A stretch of 9,221 bases of DNA. It comes from JBEKCP01 sp050014815. Lineage in GTDB: Bacteria > Planctomycetota > Planctomycetia > Pirellulales > Thermoguttaceae. Under the pieces are notes generated by a model. The model worked only from the letters and a program-made list of their open reading frames with translations. It ran no database searches and was not told the DNA's origin. The position numbers and the translations under genes were made by a program. Of this stretch, positions 5,025 to 9,221 are shown piece by piece (position 1 is the stretch's first letter; the number at the start of each line of letters is the position of its first letter). The DNA is taken from contig JBEKCP010000200.1 of NCBI GenBank assembly GCA_050014815.1, positions 1 to 9,221 on the forward strand, written 5' to 3'.

Positions 5025-7304
5025 CTAAGTTGACATCTCTTCCCGCACGCGTCGGGCCGCGGTGACCATGTTGCTTAGCGCGGTCCGTACCTCCGGCCAG
5101 CCGCGGGTCTTGAGGCCGCAGTCCGGATTCACCCAAAGCTGCTCCGGCCGCAGCCGTGCCAGCGCCTTGCGGAGCCGGCCGACGATCTCGTCGACCTCGG
5201 GCACCCGCGGGCTGTGGATGTCGTACACCCCGGGACCGATGTCGTTGGGATAGCGGAAAGACTGGAACGCCTCCAGGAGCTCCATGTCGGACCGCGAGGC
5301 CTCGATCGAGATGACGTCGGCGTCCATTGCGGCGATCGACTCGATGATGTCGTTGAACTGGCAATAGCACATGTGGGTGTGGATCTGCGTGCGGTCGCCG
5401 GCGCCCGAGGCCGCCAGGCGAAAAGCGTCCACGGCCCAGCGGAGATAAGCGTCCCGCTGGCCGCGGACGAGCGGCAGGCCCTCGCGCAGTGCCGGCTCGT
5501 CGATCTGGATGACGCGGATCCCGGCCGCCTCGAGGTCCGCCACCTCGTCGCGGATCGCCAGGGCGATCTGGAACGCCGTGTCCCGCCGCGGCTGGTCGTC
5601 CCGCACGAACGACCATTGCAAGATGGTGATCGGGCCGGTCAGCATCCCCTTCATCGGCCGCGACGTGAGCGACTGGGCGTGGCGGATCCACTGGACCGTC
5701 ATCGGCCGCGGCCGCGACACGTCGCCGTAGATGATCGGCGGCTTGACGCACCGCGTGCCGTAGCTCTGTACCCAGCCATGGGCCGTGAAGGCGAAGCCTT
5801 CGAGCTGCTCGCCGAAGTATTCCACCATGTCGTTCCGCTCGAACTCGCCATGTACGAGCACGTCCAGTCCGATGTCCTCCTGGAACCGGACCGTCCGGGC
5901 GATCTCGTCGCGGCAGAAGTCGTCATATTGCTGGGCCGACCAATCGCCGCGCTTTCGCGCGGCGCGGGCCTTGCGGACCTCGGCTGTCTGCGGAAACGAG
6001 CCGATCGTCGTCGTTGGGAGCGGGGGCAGCCGCAGCGCGGCCTGCTGTTGGACCCGCCGCTGGGCAAACGGCCGGCCGCGGCGCAACATCGGCGGATCGA
6101 CCGCCGCGAGCCGTTCTTTCACGTCGGCGTGATGGATCCGGGAGGACTGGCCCCGCTCGCGGCACGATTGAAGGCTGGCCGCCGTGGCCTCGGCCACCGC
6201 GCCGGGGCCTTCGTTGACCGCGCGGGTGAGGAGGGCGATCTCTTCGAGCTTCTGCCGCGCGAAGGCCAGCCAGCCCTTCAATTCCGGGTCGAGGTCCGCT
6301 TCCAAATCCAGGTCGATGGGGCAGTGTAGGAGCGAGCAGGAGGGGCCGACGAGGATCCGCCCGGGGCCGATCCGGTCGGCGGCGGCGCAGAGTTGGTCGG
6401 CGGCACGCTGGAGGTCGGCCCGCCAAATGTTCCGCCCGTCGATGACGCCGAGCGAGAGCATCCGCCCGGCCGGCAGGATCTCGAGTACGCGATTGAGTTG
6501 CTCCGGCCCGCGGACCAGGTCCAGGTGGACCGCGGCCACCGGCAGGCGGATGGCCAGGGCGAGGTTGTCGCGGAGGTCGCCGAAATAAGTCGTCAGGCAG
6601 AGCCGGAGGTTCTCGGAGACCGCGGCGAGCCGCGCGTAGGCCGACTCCATCGCGGCGATGGCGGCGGGGGGCAAGTCGAGGGCCAGCACCGGCTCGTCGA
6701 TCTGCACCCAGTCGGCCCCCGCCGCCGCCAGCCCGGCGAGCACCTCTTCGTACACGCCGACCAGGCGGTCCGCCAGCGCCAGCGGGGCCGCGCCGGGCGA
6801 ACGGCTCTTGCCCAACAGCAGGAAGGACACGGGCCCCAGGAGCACCGGCCGGGTATGGATGCCCGCCGCCTGGGCTTCGCGGAAGGCGTCGATCGCCACG
6901 GTCGAGCCCAGGTGAAAGGTTTGCCCCGGCTCGAACTCCGGCACCAGGTAGTGGTAATTCGTGTCGAACCACTTCGTCATGTCCAGCGGAGCGGCATGGC
7001 GGGTGCCACGCGCCATGGCGAAATAGGCGTCCAGGTCCACGTGCCCATTGGCATGAAACCGCTCCGGGATCGCCCCGACCATCACCGCCGTATCGAGCAC
7101 GTGGTCGTAGAGCGAGAAGTCGCCTGACGGGATGTGCCGGATTCCCAGGTCCCGTTGAAGCTCCCAGTGGCGGAGGCGGAGTCCGCGGGCCGTGGCCTCC
7201 AGTTCCTCTCGCCCGAGGGTTCCTTCCCAATAGGCTTCGATCGCCCGCTTGAGCTCTCGCCGGCTGCCGACGCGGGGAAAACCGAGGTTGGTGGCAATGG
7301 CCAT
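5025..7304 (-). CDS. metE: Cobalamin-independent methionine synthase MetE
   Basis: Seen: 759 residues, the usual MetE length (E. coli about 753), with both barrel halves. The N-terminus LGFPRVGSRRELKRAIEAYW (7-26) is classic. The second barrel opens with TTTIGSFPQT (431-440), the homocysteine-binding segment. The catalytic zinc ligands are all present: His644 and Cys646 in HTHMC, Glu668 in SIEAS and Cys729 in NPDCGLKTRGW. IDEPALREGLPL (601-612) carries the conserved Asp. Reaction: methyl transfer from 5-methyltetrahydropteroyltri-glutamate to homocysteine, giving methionine in the cytosol without B12. Start: ATG at 7302-7304 with GGAGAG (plus 7313-7318) 8 nt upstream. It is divergent from a homocysteine S-methyltransferase across 77 bp. 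No SAM or cobalamin riboswitch fits in the roughly 25-nt leader. The toxin-antitoxin operon follows on the same strand but has its own promoter. Confidence 0.98.
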   Translation of the reverse strand: MAIATNLGFPRVGSRRELKRAIEAYWEGTLGREELEATARGLRLRHWELQRDLGIRHIPSGDFSLYDHVLDTAVMVGAIPERFHANGHVDLDAYFAMARGTRHAAPLDMTKWFDTNYHYLVPEFEPGQTFHLGSTVAIDAFREAQAAGIHTRPVLLGPVSFLLLGKSRSPGAAPLALADRLVGVYEEVLAGLAAAGADWVQIDEPVLALDLPPAAIAAMESAYARLAAVSENLRLCLTTYFGDLRDNLALAIRLPVAAVHLDLVRGPEQLNRVLEILPAGRMLSLGVIDGRNIWRADLQRAADQLCAAADRIGPGRILVGPSCSLLHCPIDLDLEADLDPELKGWLAFARQKLEEIALLTRAVNEGPGAVAEATAASLQSCRERGQSSRIHHADVKERLAAVDPPMLRRGRPFAQRRVQQQAALRLPPLPTTTIGSFPQTAEVRKARAARKRGDWSAQQYDDFCRDEIARTVRFQEDIGLDVLVHGEFERNDMVEYFGEQLEGFAFTAHGWVQSYGTRCVKPPIIYGDVSRPRPMTVQWIRHAQSLTSRPMKGMLTGPITILQWSFVRDDQPRRDTAFQIALAIRDEVADLEAAGIRVIQIDEPALREGLPLVRGQRDAYLRWAVDAFRLAASGAGDRTQIHTHMCYCQFNDIIESIAAMDADVISIEASRSDMELLEAFQSFRYPNDIGPGVYDIHSPRVPEVDEIVGRLRKALARLRPEQLWVNPDCGLKTRGWPEVRTALSNMVTAARRVREEMST

Positions 7305-7336
7305 GAGGGTCGCTCTCCGTCGTTTAGGGTTTGGGA

Positions 7337-7365
7337 ATGCTACGCTTGTATGGCAGGACAGTCAA
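7337..7365 (-). promoter_or_regulatory. Predicted metE promoter
   Basis: Seen on the minus strand: TTGACT (plus 7360-7365, 5/6), a 17-nt spacer, and TAGCAT (plus 7337-7342, 4/6). Transcription would start near 7330, giving a leader of about 25 nt that includes the GGAGAG ribosome binding site. It interleaves with the divergent promoter at 7346-7375, so both are unlikely to be occupied at once. Confidence 0.5.
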
Positions 7366-7375
7366 GCAGTATACT
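7346..7375 (+). promoter_or_regulatory. Predicted promoter of the homocysteine S-methyltransferase, apparently leaderless
   Basis: Seen: TTGTAT (7346-7351, weak -35), an 18-nt spacer and TATACT (7370-7375, 5/6). Only six bases (TAGACA) lie between the -10 and the ATG at 7382, so transcription is expected to start at or beside the start codon. There is no ribosome binding site. Confidence 0.45.
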
Positions 7376-7381
7376 TAGACA

Positions 7382-8254
7382 ATGCACTCGACCCTGGAAC
7401 AACTCCTGGCGGCCGGCCCGATCGTTACCGACGGCGCGTGGGGAACACAGCTTCAACAACGGGGCCTGCCGCTGGGTGGCTGCCCCGACGCCTGGAACCT
7501 CTCCAATCCCGACGAGGTGGAAGCGGTCGGCCGCGCTTATGTCGAGGCCGGCAGCCAGGTGATCCTCACCAACACGTTCGGGGCCAACGGCTACGTTCTG
7601 TCCAGGCATGGGTTGGCCGAGCGGGCGGTCGAGATCAACCGCAGCGGCGTGGCGATCTCCCGCCGCGCTGCTGCCGGACGCGCCCGCGTGTTCGCTTCGC
7701 TCGGGCCCAGCGGCGTCATGCTCGTGATGGGCGAGGTGGGCGAGGCCGACCTGGGAGCGGCCTTTGCCCAGCAGGCCCGGGCCATGGCGGAGGCGGGGGC
7801 CGACGGCATCGTGATCGAGACCATGTCCGATCCGGCGGAAGCGGTCTTGGCGGTTGCCGCCGCGGCCGGGACCGGGCTGCCGGTGGTCGCCTGCATGACG
7901 TTCGACTCGGGGCCGCAGAAGGACCGCACGATGATGGGGACCACTCCGGAAGAGGCCGCCGGGCGGCTCTTGGCCGCCGGGGCGGACCTGGTCGGCTCGA
8001 ACTGCGGCCAGGGGGCGGCCGGCTTCGTCGACATCTGCCGCCGCCTGCACGCCGCCAGCGGCCGGCCCGTCTGGATCAAGCCCAACGCCGGCCTGCCGGA
8101 GATCCGGGACGGCCAGACGGTCTACGCGCAAACGCCGCAGGAGTTTGCCGCCTTTGTGCCCCAGCTCATCGAGGCGGGGGCCGGTTTCTTAGGCGGCTGC
8201 TGCGGCACCACGCCCGAGTTCATCCGCGCCATACGGGAGAAGGTGCCGAGGTAG
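7382..8254 (+). CDS. Stand-alone homocysteine S-methyltransferase (S-methyl_trans/BHMT-like domain)
   Basis: Seen: 290 residues forming a single barrel of the homocysteine S-methyltransferase family. TDGAWGTQLQQRGL (16-29) is the usual opening. NTFGAN (64-69), SLGPSG (106-111), DGIVIETMSD (141-150) and GRTMMG-like DRTMMGTTPEEAA (181-193) follow. The zinc ligands are Cys208 in GSNCGQG and Cys273-Cys274 in GGCCGTTP. Family knowledge: such domains move a methyl group to homocysteine from S-methylmethionine (MmuM), betaine (BHMT) or, as the first domain of MetH, methyl-corrinoid. Several motifs look MetH-like, but no folate, B12 or activation domain follows, so the donor is open. Divergent from metE, which supports a role in methionine supply. 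The first in-frame ATG after the promoter is used; the longer upstream frame would run through the metE promoter region. Confidence 0.9.
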   Translation: MHSTLEQLLAAGPIVTDGAWGTQLQQRGLPLGGCPDAWNLSNPDEVEAVGRAYVEAGSQVILTNTFGANGYVLSRHGLAERAVEINRSGVAISRRAAAGRARVFASLGPSGVMLVMGEVGEADLGAAFAQQARAMAEAGADGIVIETMSDPAEAVLAVAAAAGTGLPVVACMTFDSGPQKDRTMMGTTPEEAAGRLLAAGADLVGSNCGQGAAGFVDICRRLHAASGRPVWIKPNAGLPEIRDGQTVYAQTPQEFAAFVPQLIEAGAGFLGGCCGTTPEFIRAIREKVPR

Positions 8255-8304
8255 TTCGTAGGCGAGCGGAGAACCCGTCCCTGCATTCTCGGGAAGTAAG
8301 GCCC

Positions 8305-8568
8305 ATGACCTTGGTCAATATCTTCTGGTACTTGTCTGCCCTGTTCGGCGTTGCCCTGATCGCAACGTCTGCAATCACGGTCGCTCCCGGCGGCGAGGCT
8401 GGAATGCGACTGGAACTCGGCGTATTTGCAGGGGGCGCATTGCTTTTCGCCGCGATCGCCGTGACTTTGAAGAGGCTCGGAGTCGGGGGGCCGAAGTGGC
8501 TGCTGCGGCTCTTCCAGGTTCTGGCGGTCGTTGCAACAGGCCTGGTTCTCTTGATCGCCGCGGGCTAG
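8305..8568 (+). CDS. Small three-helix membrane protein of unknown function
   Basis: Seen: 87 residues from the ATG at 8305, with three hydrophobic helices at about 5-27, 35-56 and 66-86 and short basic loops (LKRLGVGGPKW, 55-65). GGGAAG lies 8 nt upstream and TAAGG 3 nt upstream, so the ribosome binding site is only fair. It follows the homocysteine S-methyltransferase by 50 bp on the same strand and may be co-transcribed. I do not recognise a family. The membrane pattern and absence of a competing frame support it being real, but no function can be inferred. Confidence 0.65.
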   Translation: MTLVNIFWYLSALFGVALIATSAITVAPGGEAGMRLELGVFAGGALLFAAIAVTLKRLGVGGPKWLLRLFQVLAVVATGLVLLIAAG

Positions 8569-8587
8569 CCCCGTTTTGACCCCATGA

Positions 8588-8730
8588 CCTTCGCGGCTTT
8601 GCGCCTTCGCGGCTTTGCGTGATACCCTTCCGAGTCACCGCGTTGCCTTCACAATGGGCCAAATGCAAGGATATCGGTCCATGATGGGAGGTATTTCACG
8701 CAAAGTCGCCAAGCCGCAAAGGTGCAAAGG
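8588..8730. repeat. 143-bp element with 36-bp imperfect terminal inverted repeats
   Basis: Seen: the left arm (8588-8623) contains CTTCGCGGCTTTGCG twice in direct repeat. The right arm (8695-8730) is its imperfect complement (29 of 36 positions), containing TTCACGCAAAGTCGCC and AAGCCGCAAAGG. The 71-bp centre shows no gene. The arms match the style of a widespread 'CTTTGCGTGA' intergenic element that I recall from planctomycetes and other bacteria. It fills most of the 232-bp gap between the small membrane protein and the Uma2 gene; I see nothing else in that gap. Confidence 0.8.
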
Positions 8731-8800
8731 AATACCGGAATCCGCGGCACACGGCGCTCCGTACCACGTGCAAGCCCCTCCCGAGAAACCATCGTCCCGA

Positions 8801-9221
8801 CTACGAATTCTTCAATCCGCGCACCCAATCCCGGAACGAACGGATCCAGGTCGTTTCGTCGGTCGTGTTGCGCTGGTCGAGAAACCTCTGGACTTCTTCC
8901 AGGGGAAGAAGGGGAAATGAGCGGCTGGTGGGCTGTTGGACGTAGCCGCCCTCGGATTGCAGGTGGTAGACGCGGAGGGTGGCGCCGTCGTGCGTCCAGA
9001 TCTCCGGCACGCCGAAATCGGCGTAGATTGCCATCTTGTCGAGTGAGCTGCGGGAGATGTCCACCTCGATGGCCAGATCCGGCGGTGGATCGACCGCCGG
9101 GTCGTAGTCGTCGCGCCCTCGCATCCGCGGCTCGTTGGCCACATAGAAACACTCGTCCGGCTCGAGGCCCCGTTGGTTCAGCTCGTCTTTGAGAGTCGTC
9201 GATCCGCCGCTGCTGATAGGA
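8801..9221 (-). CDS. Uma2-family (DUF820) PD-(D/E)xK nuclease-like protein, 5' end outside window
   Basis: Seen: 139 codons plus one base are open from the right edge to a TAG at 8801-8803. In window numbering the chain shows SGGSTTLKDELNQRGLEPDE (4-23), CFYVANEP, then the nuclease core PPPDLAIEVD (45-54; Asp48, Glu52, Asp54), Lys62 in SLDKMAIYADFG and VPEIW (71-75). This matches the 'PDL.iEV.S.s....K...Y...GV.EyW' pattern of Uma2 proteins. Family knowledge: Uma2/DUF820 is a restriction-endonuclease-like fold, strongly amplified in cyanobacteria and planctomycetes and mostly uncharacterised. The usual Ser after EV (EVVS) is Asp here (EVD). The N-terminal third lies beyond the window. A GTG at 9142 could start a shorter protein but would cut into the conserved domain, so it is not chosen. 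Confidence 0.87.
   Translation of the reverse strand, partial: PISSGGSTTLKDELNQRGLEPDECFYVANEPRMRGRDDYDPAVDPPPDLAIEVDISRSSLDKMAIYADFGVPEIWTHDGATLRVYHLQSEGGYVQQPTSRSFPLLPLEEVQRFLDQRNTTDETTWIRSFRDWVRGLKNS

Noticed and set aside
4024..5751. A 575-codon frame joining the toxin gene to upstream sequence
   Set aside because: The first 313 or so codons are repeat sequence and an alternative frame of metE, Arg/Pro-rich and non-protein-like. The conserved toxin begins near the ATG at 4812, right after a strong promoter.
5214..7230. Long antisense and alternative frames across metE (for example 5214-6329 plus, 5923-7230 minus, 6393-7127 plus)
   Set aside because: They overlap a complete metE with all catalytic residues. 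Their composition is the Arg/Pro/Ala-rich type expected from out-of-frame GC-rich DNA.
7249..8568. A 439-codon plus-strand frame ending with the small membrane protein
   Set aside because: Upstream of 8305 it is a shifted reading of the homocysteine methyltransferase. Only the last 87 codons look protein-like.

Overview
The window is GC-rich and looks like a chromosomal segment of a planctomycete, probably a Pirellulales-like lineage. I base this on protein style and on four kinds of palindromic intergenic repeat that I associate with these genomes (a tandem GGGGACTGTCCC element, a CGCAAGCGAGGG inverted repeat, a GCGAAAGCCCGAAA element and a CTTCGCGGCTTTGCG element). The assignment comes from recognition, not from a search. 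I see no rRNA, tRNA, insertion sequence or CRISPR array.

Layout, left to right. (1) Bases 1-1987, minus strand: an energy-coupling-factor (ECF) nickel/cobalt uptake operon read leftward as cbiM/nikM, a NikL/CbiL-like membrane-anchored accessory protein, and cbiQ, which runs off the left edge. The ATPase (cbiO/nikO) would be expected just beyond. A 15-bp perfect inverted repeat separates the first two genes and a short hairpin separates the last two. (2) Bases 2051-2296: an 88-bp repeat in two tandem copies with one mismatch, flanked by decayed fragments. It lies between the divergent cbiM operon and a plus-strand gene for an exported alpha/beta hydrolase (2402-3379). (3) Bases 3383-4812, minus strand: a type IV AbiE-like toxin-antitoxin pair. 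The toxin gene comes first and overlaps the antitoxin gene by 4 nt. It has a strong extended -10 promoter that appears to fire at the ATG itself, covered by a candidate operator. (4) Bases 4899-5004: another inverted repeat, between the toxin promoter and the end of metE. (5) Bases 5025-8254: a divergent methionine pair, metE (minus, B12-independent methionine synthase) and a stand-alone homocysteine S-methyltransferase (plus). They share a 77-bp control region with overlapping promoters. (6) Bases 8305-8568: a small three-helix membrane protein of unknown role. (7) Bases 8588-8730: an imperfect 36-bp inverted-repeat element. (8) Bases 8801-9221, minus strand: a Uma2-family (DUF820) nuclease-like gene cut by the right edge.

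Functionally, the metal transporter, the methionine pair and the toxin-antitoxin pair look like independent modules separated by repeats, not one pathway. The most unusual points are the toxin-first AbiE-like operon with a predicted leaderless transcript, a second predicted leaderless start at the homocysteine methyltransferase, and a tandem repeat that appears to supply the -35 box of the metal-transport operon. I did not find a wholly unknown multi-gene system.
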